Shown here: piece by piece, positions 37,920 through 47,893 of the stretch | Numbering within the stretch: the stretch's first letter is position 1 | How the letters are laid out: each line of letters begins with the position of its first letter | NCBI GenBank assembly: GCA_039105265.1 | Contig: JAPFFF010000007.1 | Span: 6,076,001 to 6,140,000, forward strand | Direction: 5' to 3' | DNA from: Tritrichomonas musculus | Taxonomy: Eukaryota; Parabasalia; Tritrichomonadida; Tritrichomonadidae | DNA: 64,000 bases | Translations under genes and position numbers: made by a program | Notes under the pieces: generated by a model | The model's database searches: none | Seen by the model: the letters and a program-made list of their open reading frames with translations, nothing else | What the model was told of the DNA's origin: nothing

Positions 37920-40747
37920 TTCACAATAGAGCAAGCAGGTAGCATCAAGAAAGTGAATACTATAGACGAACTTATCATTGATTATATAAGAAAGTATTCA
38001 TGTCAAGGTGGTTTGCAAGGAGTGAATACTGAAGAAATCAAAAAAATGCTGGAGCCGTATGCACTTTTGACAGACTTATTTGAATTTCTTAAGACTGAAG
38101 AATTTAATAAAGAAATAATGAAATATGTATCAAATGAGGAACTTGAGAATGAATATCGTAAGAAAAATGATCTTACTTATGAAAATACAACACTCTTAAC
38201 TACGACTGCAGCAGATGAAAGATATAACAGAAAAGATGATATTCCTACTGTAGTAAATTCACAGCAGTATGATGAAAGTTCTACCACTAATGATGTTGCT
38301 GTACCTACTGTAAAATTAGTAGAAGAACTAACAAAAGATAATTTGTTTAAGTATGATGCAGAAAAGAATGAAATTGTGATGACAAACACAGATAATAATA
38401 AATATGTGTCTTTAGAATCACATTATGGTAGACCTGCTTTGAAGATTATAAATTATGATTCTTCTTATAATGAAGCTAGTTTTGGAGCTACACCCTGTGG
38501 TTTTTTAATAAGTGATATAAATGATAATATTATTCTTCATTACGATAAAGATGACAAACAAACTTTATTAGCAAATCCCTGTAATCTTGAGGATCAGAAA
38601 CCTTTTCTTACAGAAGTCACTGTAAATGACCTATATAACAGGAAAGATTGTACTCTAGCTATAAAGGCTGTGTTTGAAGATGGGAGTTCTACCTCATTCA
38701 CTATTACACATAATGTAAGCACAAATGACAAAGAAGTATATGTAAAAATAGAAGATACATCTGACTATGTAGCAAATTATGTTGCTTATGAGAGTGATAA
38801 AGTTGGCTATATCAAGTGTAATGTAGATAATGAAACTACAATCTTGTTTGTAAAAGCTGTAACAGAAAATGTTTTTACTTATGGAGATTATACTTATGAT
38901 GTTAGTAATGGTAGAATCACTACTCTAGAAACAGTAGCGAAGTTAACAAAGTTTGTTCCAAGTATAGTATACAATGATAAGGTTACTAAGTTTAGTAAAA
39001 TTCAGCTTAACGCTAATTGTCCTTCAAGTATCTCTGTTGCTACTGATTTCAATGGTAGAGATATAACTTCTTTGTATTCATTCGGAAATTGTTCTAAAAC
39101 TGTAATTCATATAGATTTCACTAACTTTGATATTTCTAATGTTACAATTTGCTCAGATTTTGCAAATAAATGTAATAACCTAGAGACTATAAAATTTGAT
39201 AAGAGATATAGTAATAATTTATGTAAGTATTTCGATTGGATGTTTATAGAATGTCGTAAACTAAAGGAAGTTGATTTATCTATGTTCTATTCGAGGAATG
39301 TGGTAAATATTGGAAGTATATTTATGGCTTGTATAGTTTTAGAAGTTATAGATATTTCAAACTTAATCATAACAGCCATGTCTCAGTCTTGTAAAGTATG
39401 TTTTATAATTGCCGTAACCTAAAAATATTGTATATACATGATAGCATGTATGATCTTATTTCTTACGCTTTTGAGTATCGTATTAACGTAAAATTAGTGA
39501 AATCAACTTATAAAGGTAGAGAATGTTATATTGCAGAAAATCATCTTGAAGAAGTACGTAATAATGATTGTGCTCTGAAAACTGATATTCCTACTGTAGT
39601 AAATTCACAACAATATGATGAAAGTTCTATCACAAATGATGTTGCTGTGCCTACTGTAAAATTAGTAGAGAATATAATAAAGTCCAATATCAAAGAAGAT
39701 TTGTTTGCGTATGATGAAGTAAATAATTCTATAGTAATGGCGAACACCGATAATAGTAAACATGTGTCTTTAGAATCAAATTATGGAGATCCAGCTTTGA
39801 AGATTATAAATTATGGTTCTTCTTATAATGAAGTTAATTTTGGTCTCACACATAGCACTTTTATAATTTCTGATGATTCTAATAAAGATTTCTTTAGATA
39901 TGATAAATATGATAAGAAAACTTATCTTCAAAATCCATGTAATATTAATTTCGAACCTCTACTTACAGAAGCTGCTGCAAATGAAAAATATGTAAAAACT
40001 ACTGGGAATTCTACTATAGAAGGTACAATAAATATACACCCACAGTATAATACTGTTATTAATGCTTGTTATGAAAATAATAAGGGTAAATATATAATTT
40101 TTGGTGAAACTGAGGAGAAAAAAGCAGAATTCACATACTATTATGATACAGAAGGAAGTTATGGTCATTTTAATATAAATGTTGATAATGGACAACTTTT
40201 AAATGTTACTAGAAAAAGTTTTCAAGAAACACATACTAGACTATATAGTAATTTAAATATTAGTGGTAATTTATCTGTATCAGGAACAATAACAGGAACA
40301 ATAGCAAACAGCAATACTATTACTCACTACGCTCCTATAGAAACTTCTGTAAATTCTATTTCTGACTTCATAGTTGGTGCTCCTGTGTATCTTACTGGAA
40401 ATGTGTACAAGAGAAAGAATGATACTTGGGAGGAATCTACTGCAGAGGACACCACAGATTGTATTTGCTCAGTGAAAACACAAGGAACATGGAAAGAGTA
40501 TATAGGAATTTGCACAAAAATAGATACCAAGAATAATTCAGTAACATTCGCTTCCCATGGTGATTACCTTGTGCGTGTCACAGATTCATCATGTTATTGT
40601 ACAGGTGACGAAGTTTTTATAGATGATGACAATAAACTAAAGATTCTTGCTGGTGCTACTGCAGTAACAGCAAAAATAAGAAGGATGACAGTAGGAATTA
40701 TTACTAGTATCATAAACACAAATATGCTTGCAGTTTTTAAGGCATAA
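37917..40747 (+). CDS. Element B fibre-like region with DUF285-type LRRs
   Basis: A fibre-like coding region that consists of two long open stretches; it looks interrupted about once. The first part has a repeat block around IPTVVNSQQYDESSTTNDVAVPT that recurs in the second part, followed by beta-rich segments and leucine-rich repeats of the BspA/DUF285 kind (NCSKTVIHIDFTNFDISNV, NNLETIKF, RKLKEVDLSMF). The final domain (ITHYAPIETSVNS to the end, about 145 residues) matches the end of the Element A fibre region (ITHYCPIEESMNS), including HGDYLV and GDEVFID. The plan, with repeats, then a conserved end domain, fits an attachment fibre. Host-like LRRs in it are unusual. Confidence 0.65.
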
Positions 40748-41039
40748 TTTTGTTAATTAGTTTGTCAGTCATATAAATTGAAAGATTGATGTTATATTTT
40801 TCTTTGAGTTCTCGTCTGACATATGAGATTTGTTTGTGCTTTGGTAGCTTTGTTATTTCATTTTTGTTATCTTCATTTTGTATATACTCCATAACTTGTT
40901 TTCTTTGTTCATCATTCATATTTTTGCTTTTGTTGAATGGAGCTGTTCTCTGTTTAGTTATTTTTGGTTTGTCTAATAAGCGATTTAATAACTGCTTGAT
41001 TTCTAATAACTCTTTTATTATTTCTTGTTCGTTTGACAT
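40737..41039 (-). CDS. Element B small coiled-coil/basic protein
   Basis: A 100-residue protein: N-terminal heptads (EQEIIKELLEIKQLLNRLL), a basic linker, and a helical C-terminus (KHKQISYVRRELKEKYNINL). It overlaps the end of the convergent fibre region by 11 bp and precedes the polymerase gene on the same strand in gene order. No counterpart recognised in Element A. Could be a DNA-binding protein; not shown. Confidence 0.6.
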   Translation of the reverse strand: MSNEQEIIKELLEIKQLLNRLLDKPKITKQRTAPFNKSKNMNDEQRKQVMEYIQNEDNKNEITKLPKHKQISYVRRELKEKYNINLSIYMTDKLINKIMP

Positions 41040-41091
41040 TACTGTTTAAAATAAAAATAAAAAACAAAAAACAAAAATAAGAATGAATTTT

Positions 41092-44000
41092 TTAATAAGA
41101 ATAATCTTTTGCAGTGAGTCCAGTAATGAAAGGTAAACAAGCTTGATTCTCTAGTACAATCATTTTTGTGTGTGAACCAGTTAAAGCATTTTTGTTAACA
41201 GTAACCTTTGACATAATATTGTTCTTCATTTGTAAGTTAATGTTCTTACCAACTTTAATAGTTTTTTCCATCAAAACTTCTTTATAATCATTACGTACAA
41301 TATTGTTCTTCTTCAATGATACTCCTTTTAATTTCATAGCTTTTACTGTTTCATCATTATTCCATATTGTGTAGCATTTTGGTGCAAGTGCTATCATATG
41401 GTCTCCTACTTTCTCTATTGCACACCCCAAAAGTTTCTTTTCATCAGCAATATCATGAAGTTGTGGATTGGGAAAGAACTTATAAACATGCTTGCACCAA
41501 AATGATTCATCTTTGATGATATTGTTGAACAACTGTGATGGGGTTTCATCTTTGTTACCTGAAATGGCAAAGTAAGCAGAATCGGTGTCTCCTTCTATAA
41601 AATGAAGTCTATTCATATCCAAGCACCTATTCATAAAATCATAGTAGAAGGTACAGTACCAGAATTTAGCATTATCTAATGTCCAAAATGATTCTTGTAA
41701 GCAGGTAGTGCAATGATAAGTTTTTGGTTGTTGTTGAATAATAAAGAGATCATCATTTAATTGAGCACCATTCACGTACGTTTGAGAAATAATATACTGA
41801 TAAGCTTTGTTAGTATCACATATTTTTACTTTACAAAACTTCTCAGTGTTCATTCCATCGTAACCATACGAACCATTCATACTAATCTTGTAAAACTTTT
41901 CATTACCATTTGACTTCCCAGCAATAATATCTTGTCGTTTCTTCATGAATGTAGTAACAAATTCACGAAATCCTGTATGAGCTTCATAAATTGAGACACT
42001 CTTTACATCCTCTAGCACTAAGCCATGATCAAGTAAGAACCATAAATAGTAATTGCTAAATGTCATATATTCTCCATAAGTGTCAAGTAACATAGTAAGT
42101 TTGCGTTCTTCTTTGTCTAATGAGGCTAGTTTATGCTCTTGAAGATAAGAGTACATATAAGTTCCTATTACTGATTCCTCATTTTTGATGTTGATGTTTC
42201 TGAAGACTGGAGGAAAATTAATGAAGTAATTGATCTTGCTTGCTGGACATACTAACTTTACTTTTGCTATGAATAAGTATTTTGGATTTGGTTGGAATCT
42301 TGTTTTGCTAGTTATAATGTCTATTGCCTTTTGTTTTGATTGGTTGTCTTTAACATCTATTCTGCGTACGAAACTACCTGGCATGTACATAATTCCACCA
42401 TGATATTTATTGAAATCATGTTTTGTAGAAGAAAACGATGAAGGGTACAAACTATTAAAATCAACTCCAACAACATGTGTCATTATATTTGGAGTGTCGT
42501 ACGAAAGAACTTTATTATTGATTGCATCGTACCTAAACTTATTAATATGTGTTTCACCTTTAATATTATATCTGTGCTGTACGTTTGATAGTCCTCCTGT
42601 TATGTTATTTCGTAAACTATAATATTCTTGTTCATCGTTAATGAGAGTAGGTAAATGATTTAGTTTACAAAACTTCTTCAACTGAATTCTTAATGAGGTT
42701 ATTTTTGGGTCATCACGTTTACGGAGCTTATTACATTCTACACAAGCGAGTTTGCAATTGCTCAATTCATGTCCAATATCGTTATCAATTCTATCAAGTG
42801 TTGGTTTGTTTACGTTTGTAAAATGTTCCTTACATAAATGGCAACAACCATTATTGTACATTTTCATAAATTCATCAAAATCAGAAACTGATATACATTT
42901 GTCAAGATTTCGCATGTTATTACTATGGGTTTGATTATATTTTTGATCTTGCTTGTAATAACAGTCACATTTATATTTCCACCATTTGATTGTTGGTTTG
43001 AAGGAATTTTCTTTGTTAATTATGTCGTATTCAGTGGTCGGATCAAAATCTTTATAAGCAAGAGCGTACTTGATACATGCTGAACACTTTGATAATGATA
43101 AGTTTGATATCATGTCTACATTATATTCAGCGTTCATAGCAATAAGATTGTCAATTGGCTTAATCATCATTTCTACATCATTATCATTATAAGCTAGTAA
43201 GTAATCCCATCTATTTTTGTAGTTCTTGCAATCATTTACATATTCTGCATAATCTTCCTTAGATAATGGGTTTCGTTGGTTCAAATAACTATAGAAGTCA
43301 TCATAAGCAAATGGTTCTGTTACAGATAAAACTTCATTGTAATTATCACTATTGATAGCCTCATACGGAAAGACTCCCTTGTTACTATTGGTTTCACCTC
43401 CAAAGTCAACACCAAATTGCTTTAATGTTCCACCGGCAACAAAAGCTTGAGCATCTATAAAACGAAGTTTGGTTGGATATTTAGTTGAAGTAAGTACGAA
43501 TTGTTTTAGTGATGATAATGTTCCAATGATGCTATTTGATTCAATTTTCCAATGAGAGGCATTAAGATATTGTTTGAATAGATTACTATCAAATCTTGAA
43601 GAATTGAAACCAAATACCGTTATGGTAGTTATACTGTTGTCTATCTTTTCAGGTACACATGAGTATTGTTGTTTGTCTTTGTATACAATTAATGATTGTT
43701 CAAAAAGCCAATCAAGCCATAATGGAATGAAATCTTTGTTATCCTGTAAACTAAAATGCTTTGTTGTTAAGCCAGAAGCGGACTTTACGCATGAGGAAAC
43801 TGATAACGGTAAGAGCCGTGAATTGATAATAGTTGATTTACTGGCTTCTGTATTTACAACTTGATCCATTGTTTCAAAGTCATATGTTATGTAATAGATA
43901 TTCGGTTTCCATGGTAATCCGTGTGCAAGACAATACTCATAGACTGGATTGTTTAAAATATGTGGACAATATGGTAAAGCTTCCTTGGCTGGTACAAATT

Positions 44001-45405
44001 GTTTCTTATACTTACCATCACAATGTTTGACATGATCATCGAAACGTTTGATATTACTATGCCCGTAATGAACATAAGAATTGCATTTTGGACAAACATG
44101 AATTGCAGTAAGTTTTTCAGCATCTTTGATAAACATAATATGAACAGTAAGGTCTTTGGTAAATAATAAGGCTGAATAAGTTGTGTAATCTTTGTTGAAA
44201 TACCATTGTTCCTGTAAGTCATATTGTTTGTCATTGTTGTATTCATATATGTTTATGTTGATTTTATGTTTTTCGGCTAATTCTTTCATTTCCTCCATTG
44301 TTACTCCTTGAAAATTGTCCAATATTGTTTGTGCATGCTTTGGTATTTTTGTTGTATAAGTTATTCCATATTCCTCAAGTAGCAGTTTCTTGGCACGTTT
44401 AGTACGATGTTTGATGTCGTATTTGGTTGTATTAGTCAATTCAGGAAACAAACAACAAGCAAGAAATCGATACCAACATAAATTATCATCTTCATCATCA
44501 ACAATTATATAATTATTACTCTTCTTGAATATTTCTGGAAGATCTTTGATACGACCTGTAACCTTACGCATTCTCGATATCGTAAAGGATATTGAGTGTA
44601 CAATTGTTAGTTTATTGTTTGATGAAGTTGTTTCATAGCTGTTTAGCACAGTTTCTATATACATTTTGCATTCATCAAGGTTTCGTTCATCTTTTACTAT
44701 AATTGGTATGGCAGATTTGTAGTTTTGCCATCTGATCTCTCTAGCCTCATAATCATATTTTTCTTCATAAGTTTCAAAGTCAAAGGTACTTGTTTCAAAG
44801 ACTCCTGAAAGTTGAAAGTGTATTTTAAATGGTTTTAGTTCACTTTGGTAAACATGAAGCAAGGCATCATATATGTTTGCTAGAGATGATATTTCATTGA
44901 AATAATATGTAACAATAGGTTTACCATGATCATTACGTTCTTTAACCAAAGCTTCTGGGTAGTCATATGCTTGCAAAGCTGCTACTGCTCTATCGAAATC
45001 ATTTGGAAAATTAACTATTAGAAAATCATTATGCTTACTAGTGAATTGTTGACCATTTTTCTTAAGGTACTCGTACAGTTCTTCGTTTTCTGGTTCATTT
45101 ACTTCGGGTGTATTAATTATTGTTGTTATTCGTTGTTGGTTTTGTTTGATAACTTCATCAATGTAATTATTAATGGTAATTTCATCAATAACATCTGTAG
45201 GAGCTAATTCATCAGGCTTAATATCACCAAGAAGAATATTGTAAGCATTATTGTCGTTGAAATATTTACATAGCCTTGTAATATTTATATTGTTGTCTTG
45301 GTCAATAATAATATTAGCATTTAATTTAGTGTTCAGAATCGCAATGAATTTGGTTATTGTTTCTGTATCCAAATTGAATAATGTTTCTGGTATTAAATTT
45401 GTCAT
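41092..45405 (-). CDS. Element B protein-primed family B DNA polymerase with embedded HNH
   Basis: A 1437-residue polymerase that copies the element. Order of parts: N-terminal helical module (about 10-85) shared with the Element A protein at 20752; OTU-like segment DDNLCWYRFLACCL (near 305) to IMFIKDAEKLTAIHVCPKC; a zinc-finger-like CPKC...H...HC (near 440); exonuclease motif YDFETM (near 507); an HNH nuclease module CHLC...TLDRIDNDIGHELSNC...ACVECNKLR (about 850-895); palm motifs DFNSLYPS (near 983), KISMNGSYG (near 1170) and GDTDSAYF (near 1272). The same parts occur in Element A. The gene ends near the fibre side and starts next to the right inverted repeat. Confidence 0.93.
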   Translation of the reverse strand: MTNLIPETLFNLDTETITKFIAILNTKLNANIIIDQDNNINITRLCKYFNDNNAYNILLGDIKPDELAPTDVIDEITINNYIDEVIKQNQQRITTIINTPEVNEPENEELYEYLKKNGQQFTSKHNDFLIVNFPNDFDRAVAALQAYDYPEALVKERNDHGKPIVTYYFNEISSLANIYDALLHVYQSELKPFKIHFQLSGVFETSTFDFETYEEKYDYEAREIRWQNYKSAIPIIVKDERNLDECKMYIETVLNSYETTSSNNKLTIVHSISFTISRMRKVTGRIKDLPEIFKKSNNYIIVDDEDDNLCWYRFLACCLFPELTNTTKYDIKHRTKRAKKLLLEEYGITYTTKIPKHAQTILDNFQGVTMEEMKELAEKHKININIYEYNNDKQYDLQEQWYFNKDYTTYSALLFTKDLTVHIMFIKDAEKLTAIHVCPKCNSYVHYGHSNIKRFDDHVKHCDGKYKKQFVPAKEALPYCPHILNNPVYEYCLAHGLPWKPNIYYITYDFETMDQVVNTEASKSTIINSRLLPLSVSSCVKSASGLTTKHFSLQDNKDFIPLWLDWLFEQSLIVYKDKQQYSCVPEKIDNSITTITVFGFNSSRFDSNLFKQYLNASHWKIESNSIIGTLSSLKQFVLTSTKYPTKLRFIDAQAFVAGGTLKQFGVDFGGETNSNKGVFPYEAINSDNYNEVLSVTEPFAYDDFYSYLNQRNPLSKEDYAEYVNDCKNYKNRWDYLLAYNDNDVEMMIKPIDNLIAMNAEYNVDMISNLSLSKCSACIKYALAYKDFDPTTEYDIINKENSFKPTIKWWKYKCDCYYKQDQKYNQTHSNNMRNLDKCISVSDFDEFMKMYNNGCCHLCKEHFTNVNKPTLDRIDNDIGHELSNCKLACVECNKLRKRDDPKITSLRIQLKKFCKLNHLPTLINDEQEYYSLRNNITGGLSNVQHRYNIKGETHINKFRYDAINNKVLSYDTPNIMTHVVGVDFNSLYPSSFSSTKHDFNKYHGGIMYMPGSFVRRIDVKDNQSKQKAIDIITSKTRFQPNPKYLFIAKVKLVCPASKINYFINFPPVFRNINIKNEESVIGTYMYSYLQEHKLASLDKEERKLTMLLDTYGEYMTFSNYYLWFLLDHGLVLEDVKSVSIYEAHTGFREFVTTFMKKRQDIIAGKSNGNEKFYKISMNGSYGYDGMNTEKFCKVKICDTNKAYQYIISQTYVNGAQLNDDLFIIQQQPKTYHCTTCLQESFWTLDNAKFWYCTFYYDFMNRCLDMNRLHFIEGDTDSAYFAISGNKDETPSQLFNNIIKDESFWCKHVYKFFPNPQLHDIADEKKLLGCAIEKVGDHMIALAPKCYTIWNNDETVKAMKLKGVSLKKNNIVRNDYKEVLMEKTIKVGKNINLQMKNNIMSKVTVNKNALTGSHTKMIVLENQACLPFITGLTAKDYSY

Positions 45406-45459
45406 TTGGCGTTTGGTTCGTTTTGTATAAGAATAAAATTAAAATATTTAAAATATTTA

Positions 45460-46160
45460 AAATACAAAAATAATAATCGCTTTTTTAATTAAATTTCCTG
45501 AATCTTATCAGTGTTTGGATTGAATTCATTCATGCATTTCTTACCCTCATCAGTGTATTGGAAGAATTCCCATACCTCATCGTAAAACTTCTTTGGAAAG
45601 TGATATGGTATACCATAATCATTGTAATCACCAGTAAGCTCATCAATATAGTAATCAAATATTTCTCCATACTCACGAAAAGCAGCATTTTCATCATGAA
45701 AAGATATGTATAAGTGATTCTGCTCTCTGAATATATCCATTTGTGCGTCTATAATAAAGGGTTCAACAACATCAATAGCATCACGGTCACCATCAATGAC
45801 TTTATCACAAATGTCAGCAAAAAGGTCGTACATAGGTGTTTTATATGTACGGAGTTGTTTAGCAGCATAATTAGCAAAGGCTTCCATTATATGTAGTGGA
45901 AATAAAAAATAAAAAAATTTTTAAAAAATATAATTTTTGAAAAATTGTAAAAACTTAGTTATCCTATCAAAACATAATGAGTTGATAAAGGGTTCCAGAA
46001 AATTATTCAAATGTATAGGTTAGTAATGGAAACACGGGTAAAAACAATAACAAGTACACATACCTGATTTTTTATACCTGAGCTTGTTGGCTTGCAAGGT
46101 ATGCTGGGCAAGGTACGAGTAAAATTATTAGATGGTCATCCCGCACAGACCATTACTACT
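45460..46160 (-). repeat. Element B right terminal inverted repeat
   Basis: Reverse complement of 25040-25739, ending CCATTACTACT at 46160, directly before TACCAT. It contains the second copy of the 132-residue gene. Confidence 0.93.
45489..45887 (-). CDS. Gene carried in the Element B inverted repeat, right copy
   Basis: Encodes the same 132-residue acidic protein as 25312-25710, without any amino-acid difference. It is divergent in place from the left copy and lies 83 bp upstream of the polymerase start, both reading leftward. Identity of the two copies fits recent insertion or copy correction through replication of the ends. Confidence 0.8.
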   Translation of the reverse strand: MEAFANYAAKQLRTYKTPMYDLFADICDKVIDGDRDAIDVVEPFIIDAQMDIFREQNHLYISFHDENAAFREYGEIFDYYIDELTGDYNDYGIPYHFPKKFYDEVWEFFQYTDEGKKCMNEFNPNTDKIQEI

Positions 46161-46166
46161 TACCAT
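46161..46166. repeat. Target-site duplication TACCAT, right copy
   Basis: Identical to 25034-25039 and directly adjacent to the last base of Element B. Confidence 0.93.
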
Positions 46167-46890
46167 TCAACTTGGTCGATCAAATCTCGCTGGTTTTGGT
46201 CTCAAACCTGGAGTATATCAAGGTCTCGTTCATGAATTACAAACTCCATTATTAGTTCCATCACAAGAATTAACACGTGAAATATTTGAAGGAAGCGCCA
46301 AAGTTAATGGTTTAGAAATTTCAAAATCAATCCCTCTCAAAAATGCAACAAATATAACAATGATGTTTCCACGTACTCCAGGTGACATTACATGTTTTGA
46401 AAATATCATGTATCAAAACGTTCAATTAGTCGTTAATAAAAGAACTTATCCAGACACTGAATTTAGGTCTACATGTTCCGCACGATTTTATCAACATCAA
46501 TTAATCGCTAATGAATTAGATGGTTCACTTGAAGCTACACAAGAATTTGAGGATTCATTTACTCAACCATTAAATGATCCAGTAACTGGTAAACGTTATA
46601 CAAACTGCAGAAGTGATGGTACAAGTTTTGGTATTAACTTCCAACTTGAACGTTCAAATGCTGGTTATGTATTTGATGGAATCGATACTGGTAATAATTC
46701 AGTAACTGTCACTTTCCGTGGTCAACCATTATACCGAGGTGATGATGATACATATTTCATTCCTGATTTAGAACATAAAGAACAACATCCACCGAGTCCC
46801 GAGGCATGGGTATGTAGCGATACATACTTTACTTGGTCTGTTAATGGCGTTGAATATTTCCCTAAAGGTGTTCCATTCGGTTATGAGTAA
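46161..46890 (+). CDS. Element A major capsid protein, C-terminal part
   Basis: The remainder of the Element A capsid gene beyond Element B, about 240 residues. It matches the C-terminal part of the B capsid protein: GFGLKPGVYQGLVHEL/GFGVCEATRHGIEEIL, SIPLKNATNITMMFPR/NIPLINVTTLSIMFPK, FEDSFTQPLNDPVTGKRY/FEDSMTMPKNDANGVRY, GYVFDGIDTG/GYCFDGIDGG. It begins with the right copy of the target duplication (46161-46166). The 5' part lies at 24090-25039. Confidence 0.88.
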
Positions 46891-46960
46891 GTTTTAAACT
46901 TTTTCAAAAATTTTTAAATCTATTTAAAATTTATTTTTCAAATTTTTTATTTCTATATAA

Positions 46961-47434
46961 ATGAGTGAATACATCAACATTAATAAGTTATTCGAAAAAC
47001 TTCCTGAATCAGAACTTAAAGCTGTTCAAGTATATTTTGATGACTTCATACCTGATAAATTCTATAAATATAAAATGAACGTAAAGATATTATTTCTTTC
47101 ATTAGTTTATAAAAATAACACCCAAAAAGTCATGGCATATAAAGAATTTAGAGAGTTATTCCCTCAGTGTGAATGGTTAACTATTCCTAAACGTTCATTC
47201 AATCAAAAATCCTTAAATGAATTAACTAAACGATTAATGAAAGCTTATATTAAAGCTGATAGAATAAATTATAAAACGACATTTTATCATGAATGTGTAG
47301 TAAAAGAATGTGAAAACCAAAATAAACTTAATGAATTCATTAAAAATAGGTCTGAGGCTAAAGTTCAAATTGTAAATGAATTATCCGAAAAATGTAACAT
47401 TAATGATGAAGAAATAGACACAGACTTGTTTTAA
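46961..47434 (+). CDS. Element A small protein, unknown
   Basis: A 157-residue, Lys/Glu-rich helical protein (MSEYININKLFEKLPES). The start pattern and the segment KILFLSLVYKNNTQKVM resemble the 149-residue Element B protein at 25765 (KVLYISLKNTISETM), so they may be one family. It follows the capsid gene after 70 bp and starts in a TAAATG context. No catalytic motif seen. Confidence 0.62.
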   Translation: MSEYININKLFEKLPESELKAVQVYFDDFIPDKFYKYKMNVKILFLSLVYKNNTQKVMAYKEFRELFPQCEWLTIPKRSFNQKSLNELTKRLMKAYIKADRINYKTTFYHECVVKECENQNKLNEFIKNRSEAKVQIVNELSEKCNINDEEIDTDLF

Positions 47435-47460
47435 ATTTATAAATTTTTATCCTAATATAA

Positions 47461-47811
47461 ATGAAGATTAATGATACAATCATTGATTTATGTCTTAATG
47501 TGTCAATAAATAATGTCATTAGCGAAAATGCTATTTACGATCATATTTTCGACATCGTTTTCGATTTATATGATGAAATAACTAATGATAAAGAAATAAA
47601 TCAAGAATGTTGCCAAAAATTAATTGCCATATGCGAGGAAACATTTGAAGTTAAAGTTAATGAATATGTTGATTTAATAAATGAAGGATTAACAGAAGAT
47701 ATCAAGAAAAATGATTTCAAGCTTGATTCATTCATGTCCCAAAAAGCATATTCATTAATACCAATAATTAAAAACTATTTAATCGAAAATTATGAAATTT
47801 TCTCGAAATAG
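47461..47811 (+). CDS. Element A small acidic protein, unknown
   Basis: A 116-residue acidic, helical protein (MKINDTIIDLCLNVSINNVI). It is 26 bp downstream of the 157-residue gene and has the TAAATG start. The segment IYDHIFDIVFDLYDEI loosely resembles MYDLFADICDKVIDGD of the protein in the B inverted repeats, and both are adjacent to a gene of the 149/157-residue family; a distant relation is possible but weak. Confidence 0.55.
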   Translation: MKINDTIIDLCLNVSINNVISENAIYDHIFDIVFDLYDEITNDKEINQECCQKLIAICEETFEVKVNEYVDLINEGLTEDIKKNDFKLDSFMSQKAYSLIPIIKNYLIENYEIFSK

Positions 47812-47819
47812 ACCCAGAC

Positions 47820-47853
47820 GAATTCTAAAAGAATTCTGCAGCCAAAAGCTACA
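47820..47853. repeat. Paired hairpins between two genes
   Basis: GAATTC-TAAAA-GAATTC (47820-47836) is followed at once by an imperfect stem TGCAGC-CAAAA-GCTACA (47837-47853). Two adjacent hairpins with A-rich loops echo the pairs at 20390-20415 and 20459-20483. It could also act as a 3'-end signal of the upstream gene. Confidence 0.55.
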
Positions 47854-47893
47854 TGTTTTAAATTTATATATTTTTATTTTTATCAAATCATAA

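Larger units (their letters stand above)
25040..46160. mobile_element. Polinton/Maverick Element B (nested, near-complete)
   Basis: A 21.1-kb element with inverted repeats of about 700 bp that start 5'-AGTAGTAATGG and a 6-bp target duplication, all as known for Polintons. Parts: a gene inside each inverted repeat, small protein, packaging ATPase, tiny membrane protein, cysteine-pair protein, coiled-coil proteins, two HNH nucleases, amphipathic protein, complete major capsid protein, integrase, two further small/coiled-coil proteins, large structural protein, fibre-like region with LRRs, small coiled coil, DNA polymerase B. The two repeats appear almost identical by eye, so the insertion is young. 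It looks nearly whole, with about one or two interruptions. It lies inside the capsid gene of Element A. Confidence 0.93.

Noticed and set aside
47820-47842. GAATTC...GAATTCTGCAG, resembling a cloning polylinker
   Set aside because: Flanking bases are ordinary element sequence in collinear gene order, and the block forms two hairpins like others here, so vector contamination is unlikely.
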